From: Funneliformis mosseae
Taxonomy: Eukaryota > Glomeromycota > Glomeromycetes > Glomerales > Glomeraceae
Direction: 5' to 3'
DNA: 52,415 nucleotides
NCBI GenBank assembly: GCA_910592005.1
Contig: CAJVPP010000075.1
Coordinates: forward strand, 1-52,415
Shown here: positions 1 through 10,010 of the stretch, piece by piece
Numbering within the stretch: the stretch's first letter is position 1
Layout: every line of letters begins with the position of its first letter
Notes under the pieces: model-generated
The model's input: the letters and a program-made list of their open reading frames with translations, nothing else
The model's database searches: none
Told to the model about the DNA's origin: nothing
Position numbers and translations under genes: made by a program

Positions 1-15
1 CAGTTAATGATTAAT

Positions 16-182
16 TAGAGATTGGATCAGGTTTCAACCAGTTTCATTAAATTCGAACTTTCGCAATCAACCAGTTTTATTAAAACCAGTTTTCAGATCT
101 GAAAAAATCAGACCCAGTTTTATGTTGCAACCGGTTTAAACTGAATTTAAATCGAATTATGCCAAACCGGTTCCAATCTCTA
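16..182. mobile_element. Small inverted-repeat element (MITE-like) inserted in a recombinase relic
   Basis: Both ends carry the same 11-base word in opposite orientation: TAGAGATTGGA at the left and its reverse complement at the right. The interior repeats CCAGTTT/CCGGTTT words several times. Recombinase-like coding sequence on the minus strand stops exactly at the right end, so the element either inserted into that gene or marks its break. It has no coding capacity. The superfamily is not identifiable by eye, and a target duplication is not clear (TA possible). Confidence 0.55.
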
Positions 183-651
183 GTATCCCCAATCATAATT
201 GGATGATTCATAATATGTAAAATTTCCTCTTCAGTAAACCTGTACTTCCAGTACATTCTGCAAGACCTTGATTAGCTAGATTTTTTACTTTACCATTAAA
301 AACTTGCCATAGCTTATAATACACTTTTTTGTCTAAAATATTGATTGGCTTAGGAAGTGTTGATTTTTCATTCAAATGTCGATTTAAAGCATAGAGACAA
401 TTATTAACTGAGAAAGCATGATACTCAGTTCTATTTTGCTTTTTTATTGAATGAATAAAGCAACATAATTGGTCTTCTAACTCTTCTTTTGTAGTTATTT
501 CTTTAATGAGACCTTGATATTTTACATCTAAATGAAATTTTTCTAAGGCTCAAACCCATGTTGATGTTGAATAGCTGGTATTTTTAATATGATTATTAAT
601 AATAAGTTTGTTAAGGTCCTCTTCTGTAGGTTTCTCATAAGTAAAATTTGC
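183..651 (-). pseudogene. Crypton/DUF3504-like tyrosine recombinase fragment, broken
   Basis: Read on the minus strand this stretch encodes about 150 residues resembling the region before the catalytic domain of Crypton-type (DUF3504, ZMYM/KIAA1958-like) tyrosine recombinases. Visible landmarks are LCCFIHSIKKQNRTEYHAFS, a LYALNRHLN segment, and a VFNGKVKNLANQGLAECTGS segment followed by TEEEILHIMNHP. It is not functional: an in-frame TGA falls in the STWV-stop-ALEKF stretch near position 550, and a one-base frameshift near 238-240 separates GSTG from TEEEIL. The upstream end (651) sits directly after TTTTTAG, which looks like a 3' splice site, so this may be one exon of a split gene. The catalytic R-H-R-Y part is missing because a small inverted-repeat element begins at 182. 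Family assignment is from remembered consensus features and is moderately secure. Confidence 0.6.
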
Positions 652-890
652 CTAAAAATATAAATCATTCTAATATATTATTAAATTTATAAAGAAAAAG
701 GTAAAAAAATTATTTTACCATTTTTCGTGGTTTCTTAAAAGGTGGTTCCAATTTTTTAAAAAAAATTTAGCTTGAAATAAACGAAAAGAAAGAGAATAAT
801 AAATAAAATAAATTAAAAAAAATGATATATTTATACTTTTCATACGTCATAGTATTTAAGTCAACATCATAAAATCACATGATAATATCG
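652..890. other. A+T-rich spacer, nothing recognised
   Basis: Low-complexity A/T sequence between the recombinase relic and a palindromic element. No open frame, RNA gene or repeat boundary was seen. Confidence 0.5.
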
Positions 891-1037
891 TTATTGTGCT
901 TTACGTTGATAAAAATCAAAATTATTGTCCAATATAATGATAATCAGTTAGATTTAGCTACTACTTGGCTAAATATAACTGATCATCATTATAAATTGGA
1001 CAATAATTTTAATTTTTATCAACGTAAAGCACAATAA
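891..1037. mobile_element. 147-bp near-perfect palindromic MITE
   Basis: The left arm begins TTATTGTGCTTTACGTTGAT and the right arm ends with the matching reverse complement (AACGTAAAGCACAATAA). The arms run about 65 bases each, meeting around CTACTTGG near 961-968, so the whole element can fold into one long hairpin with few mismatches. There is no coding capacity. No clear target-site duplication flanks it (TATCG at left, CTTAT at right). It is likely a non-autonomous DNA transposon; the superfamily is unknown. Confidence 0.7.
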
Positions 1038-1049
1038 CTTATAAAAAAA

Positions 1050-1560
1050 GACCTCCTGTTTCTATTATCTCAATCCAGTTCAGCATTCTAAAAAATTAGA
1101 AACAAATGTTAAATTTTTCTAAAAGGCAATTATTTAAAAGGAATCCCCAAATCCAGTTCATTCAAGTTCAACTTTCTAAAAATAAATTTATTACCTAAAG
1201 TCAGATGCTTATAATAAGTATTAGTATAGTTGATAGTTGTTTTTTTAATAAAATAAATTAACTGGTGAATAAATTATTTATAAAAAAAATATATACTAAC
1301 GAATTGTTCATTAGACTTACCAATCTAAGATTCTAAGACTTAAAGGTTCTGGATTAGTCTAAAAAAATAAGTTATTGTTATTGTTTTAAAAATTAAAAAA
1401 ATAACAAATTCTATATTAGAGCTTACCTCAGTTCTGATTTCAACTCTAGGTTTCAGGAATCTGAATTATCCTACAGAGTTTAGTGTTAGATTTTTGTTAA
1501 AATTAAAAAAGTTACTAATTTCCCTAGTTTCAAGGATCAGGACCAGGTATGTGTAGTGTA
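1050..1560 (-). repeat. Loose array of exon-like cores bordered by splice-like sequence, left half
   Basis: On the minus strand several 30-60-base non-A/T cores each follow TTTTTTAG and are often followed by GTAAG-like sequence, separated by A/T-rich filler. Examples are near 1063-1092, 1317-1361 (ending GTAAGTC) and 1424-1478 (ending GTAAGC). The words AAGGTTCTGG and AATCTTAGA recur. The organisation resembles the tandem array at 15.5-17.0 kb but is far more diverged. No continuous open frame links the cores. The Tc1 element at 1561 interrupts the array. Confidence 0.4.
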
Positions 1561-2524
1561 CAGTCCCCGACGAAAAGAATGGTAGTAGATATACCGCATC
1601 TATATTCAGCCGCAACGCCTCCACTTTTTTGATTTTGAATCATTATTAATTTTACCAAATCGGATAATAGAATGCTAATTTTAAAAGGTAAGTTGTAAAA
1701 ATTAATTGTTATTTCTATTTTTTAATTTTATCTGCGAAATAATGCCATCTTCTCTTGAAATACAACAAAACTCTGTTAAGTCACTTACGCAGCAAAACAT
1801 CATAATGCGAAAGAAGTTTCACAAAAATTAGGAGTTCATGTAAGCGATATGCCAGTATTCTGCGTAAAATTGGCAATATATTTATAGAACACTTATCTGG
1901 CTGACTGAGGAAACCTAAAAAAGCGCTGCCAATTGAAAATTTTTGTAGAACAATCATTTCATTACAGCTGGTGAAATTAAAGTAAAGTAGGAAGAAAATG
2001 ATGATGAACTCAAGATCAGTGAGCGTACCGTACGTAGTGAGCTCGTGAACCTCATTTACGTTTCAGTTTTTACAAGAAAAATGACCATAATCTACCTCTC
2101 GAGACATTCAGCATGACTTGAATAATCGTCTTTCAGGGCAAATTCTTTCTAAACTTTCGTACAGCTCAGACCTGAATCCTATTGAGAATGTATAGGCTGT
2201 TTTAAAGAGAACTGTTAAGAGAAAGATCAAGGATTTGGTGGCAAAAGATAAATAAATCTCTCAGTAAATTTTTCTTACCATAATCTAGCAGCAATGGAAA
2301 GATCTTGATAATGGTGTGTTACTTCGGTACATCAAAAGCATGCCAAATTGGGTTCAAGCATGCATCGATACAGGAGGAGGCCATACAAAATATTAATTAT
2401 ATAATAAAAAATGTTGAGTTAGTATTACTCTTTAAATAATAAAAAAAACAATTGCAATTAATAATAAATAAAAATTTTTCATACCTTCAATAAATGTGTC
2501 TAACATTCTTTTCGCCGGGGACCG
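1561..2524. mobile_element. Tc1/mariner element, copy 1 (complete, inactive)
   Basis: The terminal inverted repeats are CAGTCCCCGACGAAAAGAAT at the left and CGGTCCCCGGCGAAAAGAAT (reverse complement of the right end). TA flanks both ends (1559-1560 and 2525-2526), the target duplication expected of this superfamily. The 964-bp length fits a single transposase gene between short terminal repeats. A second, much more A+T-rich copy of the same family lies at 51031-52151. Confidence 0.9.
1742..2396 (+). pseudogene. Tc1-type DDE transposase remnant
   Basis: The broken frame opens with MPSSLEIQQNSVKSL, followed by helix-turn-helix-like pieces (GVHVS.., RKIGNIYRTL). It contains YSSDLNPIENV, the signature around the last catalytic region of Tc1 transposases, and ends with SMPNWVQACIDTGGGHTKY and a stop. 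Several in-frame stops and frameshifts destroy it; the codon right after PIENV is TAG where the family has Trp. It is also shorter than a usual Tc1 transposase (about 340 residues), so internal sequence has been lost. It cannot make active transposase. The assignment is secure because of the terminal repeats and the PIEN motif. Confidence 0.85.
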
Positions 2525-2526
2525 TA

Positions 2527-2880
2527 TTATTAGTTTTTTTTAAAGATTATAAAAAAAATACTGACAAATCATTTTTACTTCATTAGAGATCCAAGGTTCT
2601 AAGTTTCCAGATCGGTAAGTAGTATTAGTGTGTAATTATTTTTTTAAAAAAAATAATAAAATAAATTACTACGAATTATACAATTAGAACTTTGATCAGT
2701 TCCAATTTCTTTCAACTTTCATACAAAGTAAAGTTTAGTGTTAGCTTTATTTAATGAAATAAAAAAAAAATAAATCAACTATCGAATGACTTTACCCGCG
2801 ATCTAAGATTCAATGTTTTCAAAGTTCCGAAACTTTCAGTTTAACGTTCTAAAAAAAATAAACATAACGATTCATCATAA
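2527..2880 (-). repeat. Exon-like core array, right half beyond the Tc1 insertion
   Basis: This continues the pattern left of the transposon. A core near 2797-2855, read on the minus strand, follows TTTTTTTAG, contains GGAACTTTGAAAACATTGAA and ends before GTAAAG; weaker cores lie near 2583-2612 and 2690-2735. No gene is apparent. Confidence 0.35.
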
Positions 2881-3176
2881 GTCACATGAGAAACGTGATC
2901 AAAATTAGCTATTATATGGATATTCACAATCTTTGCCAAGAACCGGATGAACGACAAGTCTTGTTAAAAAATTAAATAAGGAAAAAAAAGGAGCCAAGTT
3001 TTTATAAAGTCATCAATTGATATATTTTCTGTATCCAGCTATAGAATATGAGCATATGCATATCCATCATAATTAATGCAATATCTTCGTTTTATTATAA
3101 AGCACTTAAATTAATTTTAACGTGTTGTAAAATATTAAACTTTATTAATGATTTCTGAAATAAAATGACAATAAAC

Positions 3177-4798
3177 TTATTCATTTTTATAAAATCTAAA
3201 AATCTCCATTTCTTCAATAGTAAAACTGTTTGTATCTAAAATTTGACTTTCATATCGAGCTTGATTGCATGTGCCAACATTTCCATTGACAACTAAATCA
3301 CTATTGCCAAAATTTAATGGTATATTTTGATAATTCGATTCATATATTGCAGATTTACTATTGACAACTCGACTAATCTTAAAATTTTTCAAATTATTTC
3401 CATCACCTAATGAAAAAATAAAACTATCGATAGTATTAGCCCAATAATTATTAAGAGAATTATCAAATCGAGAACGATGTCTAAATCCACGAAATCTACT
3501 AAATGCAACACTTCTACCTAATGCACCTCTTCTACCTTTAACTCGATGATAAATATTTATATCATTGTACTTCCATCCAATAGGATTATAACCACCAATT
3601 AATGTTTCATTTTCTTCAATTTTAATAAATAAAATACATGCTCCCTGTCCATTACACATACTTCGTATATTATTGATATCATAGCCATCTCTACTTCCAC
3701 GATAAATAAGGTTAAAAGTAAAATCAATATCTTTTGGAATTCTTGCATTAGAATCTTTTCTTTGAATCCAATTAGCAAGGATAGCCGCATGTTTTGGTTT
3801 GATGATCATTGAATCAATAGGAATTTTATTATAACGAGGAGCCAATTTATTTTGCGTGGACTCAGTATTTGACATATGAAATGAAACAATATCTTCAAAG
3901 AGAGATTTAGGTATCACCTTCCTAAAAGGCCAAATCTTACTATGAAAATCATTAGAAGAAATTTCAAAGAATCGAATATGTTTGATAAATTGGTTCAGTG
4001 TATTTTTCAAAGCCAAGAAGTCCTTTTTATTCCAATCACCTAAATTACCGATTGTTTCCTCTCTCAATTCTGAAGATTGAGCAATTCCCCATTTAATGAG
4101 ATGATTCCATAATTCAATTTCATCAATTTGTAAATCTTCACTTTCAACTAATGTAAGTAGAATACTTTCTTTCAATGTTGGAAATTTTTGTGAATTAAAA
4201 AAAAAGGTCCAGGATCATCGCAAATGGTTTCTAAACAATAAGTATAAATTTCTTTACAGCTTTCCAGTTGAAAAACTGTGTCAAGTACTTCAACGAGATT
4301 TTGTTGCAACCATTTGTCATGATTTTCGATCAAATAATTTTGTACATATTTAACCAATTCCTCAATGAGCAATTCATCCGACGCTACAAGAAGATCAAGG
4401 ATATCCGAACCAAATTTTTTTCGCAAATCAAGAATGCCAGTATACATAAACCTAACCAAAAAAAAAAAAAATATGTTTTAACTTTAAATTGAGATTTCAA
4501 ATCAAAAATTATCAATATAACCAATCAAACGAGAAAATTTTTACCTAATTATCATTTCAAAGACAGTAGGAGAGATATTTGGTTTAGTAAAGTTGAAAAA
4601 GTTATTTTCATCTGTAACCAAATTCTGTGTAAGAGCTCTTTTAAAATAAGGTGAGCGAGCTCTCAAGATATTACAATGTGCATGAAATTTTCTCGTATTG
4701 GGATCCACTCCAACTTTGATAATAATATCATAGTCATCTGAATCTTCAAGCAATTGAGAAAATTTTTGAGATAATCCGGGGAAAAATTCAGAAGCCAT
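3177..4798 (-). CDS. BTB-BACK-TLDc domain protein, one homopolymer frameshift
   Basis: Exon 1 (4545-4798) starts at ATG 4798 and encodes a BTB/POZ domain (DYDIIIKVG, FHAHCNILRARSPYFKRAL). A 93-base intron (4452-4544, GTAAAA..TTAG) joins it in frame to RFMYTGILDL. The BACK-like region follows (LLVASDELLIEELVKYVQNY, LQIDEIELWNHLIKWG), then a C-terminal TLDc domain (FNLIYRGSRDGYD, CNGQGACILFIKI, ETLIGGYNP, NYWANTIDSFIFSL, AIYESNYQNIPLNFG). BTB domains commonly bind cullin-3 or self-associate; the role of TLDc here is unknown. The frame breaks once, in a run of nine A (4197-4205). One further base there would restore the family-typical FNSQKFPTLKES and a 509-residue product. Either the gene is a very young pseudogene or the run is miscalled. 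This architecture is highly multiplied in Rhizophagus. Confidence 0.85.
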
Positions 4799-5427
4799 TT
4801 ATTTTGTGAAAATCATTCTTATGAAATATATAAATTACTTTTTTTTTTGCGATTATATAATCAATTTAATTGACATCATTATGACCTCATTTAATTTTAT
4901 TAATTTTAAAATCACATTTTTTTCAACTATCTAGTCAAAATAGGAATCAATAAATTTCAGTGTTAGTTGTTTCTTTTCAATTTACGAAATGTTTAAAAAA
5001 TTTGCAAAGACGAGGAATCATTTTTACGATCATAAGTCACGGATTAGGATATGTCAAAAAAAAAAAAATATAAAAAAAAATAAAAAAATAAGTCCTTATG
5101 AATTTTATTTGACTTTTATTCAAAAAAAAAATAAAATTTCCTTTTATCAAGTGTATTCTGGAGTAATTATTAATACTAGAGGAAGTTATGATTCGACCGA
5201 CTTTACACGAATACGAGGACGATGGTTACCATATTTATAGTTTGAACTTGAGAGGTGTAAAAGAAAACATCACATAATAAATGATTCCTATAAATAACAT
5301 AATAAATATAATCAACAAAATAACTATATTAACTATTTACTAAATGATTAAAAAAAAAAAAAAAAAATTTTTTTAACATATTTAAAAAGGGTGTTTTTTT
5401 TTTTTAATTTTGTAGGCACTTATGTAT
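4799..5427. other. Upstream region of the BTB gene, no gene seen
   Basis: A/T-rich with several A runs. An 83-codon open stretch on the plus strand (4989-5240) is Lys/Ile/Tyr-rich because of the A runs and shows no family features, so it is not called. Confidence 0.45.
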
Positions 5428-6008
5428 TTAATGAATCGTCACATCATTCTTTAAAAAACTTATAAGGACATTAAGAGAAAATGAATTTTCAAGGTGTTCA
5501 AAAATCACGTGTGGCACGGCCGATTCCTGAAAATTCATTACGAATTCTTTTAAACCCTTTATAATAATTTTCAGCATTAAACGTCCATAATTTAAATAAA
5601 ATAATGGAAAATTTTTAAGGTCAGCAAATTTATTTTTAAACATTAACTTATCGATTAATAAAGGTTTATCTTTGGTGCAGTATCTATTCTTTAATTGAAT
5701 TATTATTTTTTTTTTGCAAAAAACCGGTACATACAATAATAGGATGGTAAATGAACCTCGAACTTCCTTGATTACAATAAACACCTGTTTGTAATTTTTA
5801 TCACTTGAACCCTAAAATTTTACATAAAGATCTTGTCTAATTTTTGTACAAGCTTTACATATTGCTTCATAACGCATAGGAGCGTTTTCATTTCCTTCAT
5901 CTTTTTCCGGTCATCCGCCAATTTTTCGATCTGCACCTTCGTTGCGTCAGATAAATTTAAAAGCAAAAAATTTTTTTTATATTCTACGATTGTGATACAA
6001 TGGACCAT
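5428..6008 (-). pseudogene. Degenerate unrecognised coding remnant
   Basis: Two adjoining open stretches on the minus strand (5820-6008 and 5428-5784) have more C/G and more balanced composition than the flanks. The first reads as a Lys/Glu-rich segment (VQIEKLADDRKKMKEMK); in another frame the same stretch gives APMRYEAICKACTKIRQDLY with a CxxC pair. The switch of plausible frame and the stops suggest a decayed gene. I do not recognise a family, and chance open frames are possible. Confidence 0.25.
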
Positions 6009-6167
6009 TTAAAACCCGTCGAATTTTATTAAAATTTGCAAAGTTGTTATCGAAATCATTGAAACTTTCGAGACCCATCGAAACCCATCAAAACTGTCAA
6101 ACTATAATCATATCCTATAATAAAAATATTTTACTATTTTTAAAAAAAAAATTAATTAATCATTACT

Positions 6168-6316
6168 TATATTAGTAAACGTTCCTGATGACTAACAATT
6201 CCAAGAAGACTAAATGGAATGAAATTTTTACGATTAAAATAACGTGTGCTAATCTTAGAAGGTGTATGGATAGGTGTGTGCGACCCATCCTTTGTACTAA
6301 TTACATTTGGGTAATT
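6168..6316 (-). pseudogene. PIF/Harbinger DDE transposase fragment
   Basis: About 48 codons on the minus strand read NYPNVISTKDGSHTPIHTPS followed by YFNRKNFIPFSLLGIVSHQE. This matches the first catalytic block of DDE_Tnp_4 (Harbinger/HARBI1-like) transposases, where the Asp of DGSH/DGTH is catalytic and is followed by a PI..P and a Y.NRK.F segment. The rest of the catalytic domain is absent: the frame ends at TAA 6168-6170 in A/T-rich sequence. It is a transposon relic with no function. Confidence 0.65.
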
Positions 6317-6351
6317 TCTTCATGTTGCAAGTCATGATCCTCGAGGCCATG

Positions 6352-6545
6352 TTATTTGTTTCTGTTCCAAAATCTAATTGTGCCATTAAAGAATCTATCA
6401 TTAAAATTTCTTGCAAATCCTTGACTTACTCCAAGTGTTTGCTCTAATACTCGTATTCCTGCCTCCTTTGCTAGTCGCTATAATATAGTAGCAATTTGTT
6501 TACATATATGCGTTGCATTAGGGGCATCTGAGGCAAAAGCTGAGT
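6352..6545 (-). pseudogene. Decayed coding remnant next to the Harbinger fragment
   Basis: On the minus strand an open stretch reads LAKEAGIRVLEQTLGVSQGF and continues ARNFNDRFFNGTIRFWNRNK before a stop. A TAG interrupts it upstream, where ASDAPNATHICKQI precedes. It lies immediately upstream of, and in the same direction as, the Harbinger fragment, so it could be an N-terminal part or companion gene of the same element. No known domain was recognised. Confidence 0.3.
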
Positions 6546-6559
6546 TATATTGTGATGTC

Positions 6560-7726
6560 TCTTAAAAGTATTATAATCTCTTTCCACCTACTAAAATGGA
6601 AACCCATCAGTTAGGTCTTGGCTGATGTTGCGATCTTGTATTAGGTGGAGAAAAATAAATGGTATTGACTTAACTGATCATCGCTCTTTGTTTTAAGCCA
6701 ACCACGTTATTAAATAAATACATCATTGAAGGGAGGTGTTCGAGAACGGCCTATAATTGTTTAATCGATGTTATCAAACTTCGTGACACATTTGATTCGC
6801 CACTTATGTAGATGTCGTTAAACTTTATTTTTAGAGCCCTAAAACCGACGATAAAATGAAATAATAAGTTACACAATTATAAGGCGAGAGATGAAGAAGA
6901 TAATGAATAGTGGGAAAATATATGGGGGGAATAATAAACCACACATTAACGACAGCGTTTTGTTGAGCTGCAACTTACACATCATCGTATTGATGAACTG
7001 TATCTTGGTGCATTATAGAGATCATAAATTTTTTAATTAGGCAAAACCTTTCGATGTCGAAATTAAGAGGACCAAAGTGAAAGTGCTTAAATACCGTCAT
7101 TTATAATGAAAGTGGAAACACCTTTCACTCCGCATAAAGAATGAATTGTAATGCTTCGGTTTGATAATTTGCGAGAGAGAGGTTCGGTTTGTGGTTCGCA
7201 GTTTATGACATATTTTAATGTTCATCATGTTTAGCAAAGCATCCAATAAGTAAAAAGAAGAAACAATTTAGTTTAATAAGTCATATCGATGGAATTATTC
7301 AATAAATTAGACGTATAATAAATAAAATATCTCTTGAATAAAACATTTAACGGATTTAAAGAGGTAATTTACTTGTTCTCCCAATTATGAGATGAAAAAA
7401 TTCATAAAATTCGCAAGTGGATTAATAATCCATCCTCATTTTCATGCGTAATTTCATATTTGAAACTATATATTAAATGTTAACAATTGATGTTATATAA
7501 TTTCCTTAATAAAACCATTTATTCTTAAAGTTTAAATTATCTATTGTAAAAAAATTCAATGAATGTAACATTTCCATAATTTCGATCTACAGTAAATATT
7601 CGCTTAATAAAAAGATAAATAATCAAAATTAACTTTTAAAGCATTAAACATGAAAATCAATAAAGATTATCATGTAGTCACTCCAAAATGTAAAACATGA
7701 ACTTAAAAGAAAGATTATGTAAAAGG
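6560..7726. other. Non-coding or unrecognisable stretch
   Basis: Mixed-composition sequence up to the end of the LRR gene, with no open frame of note on either strand and no recognised RNA or repeat. It could hold old transposon sequence, because its C/G content is higher than in the A/T-rich zones. Confidence 0.4.
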
Positions 7727-8998
7727 TTAAAGATAGGAGTTAAATTGGGTTTTTAAAAATAGAGGGATAATATATTTTAAAGAATCGGGTATATTTGGTA
7801 AGCTATTTAATTCAGTATTACAACAGTTGAGTACCGTCAAGGAGTTGGGTAAAGTTGGCAGGATAGTTATTGGAGTATTATAACAATAGAGTCTCCTCAA
7901 GGATTTGGGTAATGTTGGTAAGCTATTTAATTCAGTGTAATAACACATGAGTACCGTTAAGGAGTTGGGTAAATTTGGTAGAATAGTTATTGGAGTATAA
8001 GAGCAATAAAGTTCCGTTAAGGAGTTGGGTAAATTTGGAAGGATGGTTATTTTAGTATTAGAGCATTTAAGTTCCGTTAAGGAGTTGGGTAATATTGGTA
8101 AGCTATTTAAATTAGTGTCATTACACCTGAGTACCGTTATGGAGTTGGGTAAGGTTGGTAGGATAGTTATTGGTGTTAGAAAGCAATAAAGTGCTATTAA
8201 GGAGTTGGGTAAATTTGGTAGGAAATTTATTTGAGTAGAAGAACAATTGAGTAATTTTAAGGAGTTGGGTAAAGTTGGTAAACTAGTTATTTGAGTTTCA
8301 GAGCAATCAAGTTCCGTTAATGAGTTAGGTAGAGTTGGTAGGCTAGTTATTGGAGTAAAAGAGCAATAAAGTTCCGTTAAGTAGTTGGGTAAAGTAGGTA
8401 GGAAAGTTATTTGAGTAAAAGAGCATAAGAGTATTTTTAAGGAGTTGGGTAATGTTGGTAGGATAGTTATTTGAGTATTATAACAGTAAAGTATTGTTAA
8501 GGAGGTAGGTAAAGTTGGTAGGATATTTATTGGAGTATCAGAACAATTGAGTTTTGTTAAGGAAGTGGGTAAAGTTGGTAGGGTTGTTTCGTTATAGAAA
8601 TAACCAGAGCAATCAAGTTCCGTTAAGGAATTGGGTAAAGTTGGTAAGCTGGAAATTTTACAAGTGAGTTTTGCTAATTTTCGATATCTTTGCAATCCGC
8701 CCAAGACATTAAATATGTCATCCTTATTTGTATCTGTAATGGTAAAACTAACAATGGTATCATCATGGAAAATTGATTCAAGGTTTCTAATCCTTTTTTT
8801 TAATTCATGGTTGTCTTCTATAACTTTTTCTTCCAAATTATTAATAGTTTCTTGTTTTGTTTTGGTTTCTTCTCGCTCTTTGAACTTTTCCTCTAAATTG
8901 TTGAATTGTAACTGTAATCCTTCGTTATTTTGTTCTAATTCCTTAATTCTAGTTTCCAAGTCTTTCAAGGCTTGTTCTAAATTTCTTCTTAAAACCAT
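7727..8998 (-). CDS. Coiled-coil plus 20-residue leucine-rich-repeat protein (LPxLP type)
   Basis: A single uninterrupted frame of 423 codons starts at ATG 8998 (MVLRRNLEQALKDLETRIKE). Residues about 1-85 form a Glu/Lys/Leu-rich coiled coil. Residues about 90-115 form a short linker (TITDTNKDDIFNVLGGLQRY). The remainder is 15 LPxLP units with consensus LPTLPNSLTxLxCSxTxIxx. The period is 20 residues, and the matching 60-base periodicity is visible at DNA level through most of 7,790-8,600. Nearly every unit has Cys at the same position, giving a potential Cys ladder. The repeat resembles the short 20-residue LRR class known mainly from bacterial proteins, and more loosely FNIP repeats; LRRs are usually protein-binding. 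There is no signal peptide or membrane segment, so it is probably intracellular. No intron is seen. Partners and function are unknown. Confidence 0.85.
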   Translation of the reverse strand: MVLRRNLEQALKDLETRIKELEQNNEGLQLQFNNLEEKFKEREETKTKQETINNLEEKVIEDNHELKKRIRNLESIFHDDTIVSFTITDTNKDDIFNVLGGLQRYRKLAKLTCKISSLPTLPNSLTELDCSGYFYNETTLPTLPTSLTKLNCSDTPINILPTLPTSLTILYCYNTQITILPTLPNSLKILLCSFTQITFLPTLPNYLTELYCSFTPITSLPTLPNSLTELDCSETQITSLPTLPNSLKLLNCSSTQINFLPNLPNSLIALYCFLTPITILPTLPNSITVLRCNDTNLNSLPILPNSLTELKCSNTKITILPNLPNSLTELYCSYTPITILPNLPNSLTVLMCYYTELNSLPTLPKSLRRLYCYNTPITILPTLPNSLTVLNCCNTELNSLPNIPDSLKYIIPLFLKTQFNSYL

Positions 8999-9049
8999 TA
9001 TTTGTAATAAGAGTTTTTTACAATTGCTCTAAGGATAAATATTCTCTTT

Positions 9050-9150
9050 TTATGCATGGACAGTTCAGCCCTCGGTTTATATGTAAAATGGCTTAAATGA
9101 ATTTCCATAAATACTCTAGTCTTCGGATATATTAAAAAAAGGATCTAACC
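9050..9150 (-). promoter_or_regulatory. 5' flank shared with the decayed paralogue
   Basis: The sequence upstream of the LRR gene is recognisably similar to that upstream of the pseudogene at 12496-14073. Shared words include ATATTCTCTTTT/AAATTCTCTTTT, CCATAAATA.TCTAG.CT and AAAAAGGAT.TAACC. The duplication therefore included upstream DNA, and conserved words in it may be promoter elements. No TATA or start site can be fixed from sequence. Confidence 0.45.
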
Positions 9151-10010
9151 TATTTTTGCAATGGATTGTCGATCATTTACAGTAAGACAAACATTTTTTT
9201 TCCGATATTTTTTTTTTTTAGCACTTCAAAATGAATTAAAAACAAAAAAGAAATTGATTACGCAAGTTCACAAAACAAAAAAATATTTTAACAACCACTA
9301 TTTGATATGGAAATGAATTACCTTACAAAATTTTTAAAGTTGATTTATACAACAATCGCAAGAATGCATTATAGTATTTAATAGCACAGTTGTGCTTGAT
9401 CAAAAAAAACAAAAAATGTAGTGCACCGCACCTGCATGACCAACCAAAATCATCATATAACAGATCGTTACCATTTTCAACTCGTTGAATTTTCTTCAAA
9501 ATTACTTTTCACAAATTTCGTTTTCTTCATGATTTTAGATACTAAATCCAAAGAAACCGCAATCACATTCATCATTTTGCAAAAGTTTCAAAAATGAATG
9601 AATTTAAATTTGGTCATATTTAATTTTTATTCGGGGTTGTAAAAAAAAGGAAGGATATCATGTGACCAAAATGATGAATTTATTGGTCAACTAATCGCAT
9701 CTAAAATTGATTCCCAATGCATTAAAAAAATTTATTGATTAAATGTTTGCAAAAAACGGATATCATTTCTATAATTTTATTACTGCCACCTTCAAAGGTT
9801 TTTGATGTTGAATTATCTTTCTTAAGCTATTTGTATTGTTTATCAATATTTGATTAAGCAAGACCAATTCGTATAATAAACAAACAATATCGTCACATAT
9901 AATGATATTTAGTTTATGGGAAGATTTAAATGATTATTATTTATATTAGTAAGTAGGATATTGATTAAGATATACTAAAAATATATTATGAATTACAGTA
10001 AATGAAATTT
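9151..10010. other. Intergenic, nothing recognised
   Basis: A/T-rich sequence with short A runs. No coding frame, RNA gene or mobile-element end was seen. Confidence 0.45.

Noticed and set aside
4989..5240. 83-codon plus-strand open frame
   Set aside because: Composed largely of Lys/Asn/Ile/Tyr codons from A runs; no family features and no splice context.
8631..9032. 133-codon plus-strand open frame
   Set aside because: Antisense to the coiled-coil part of the LRR gene; Ser/Leu/Phe composition mirrors the Glu/Lys codons of the real gene.
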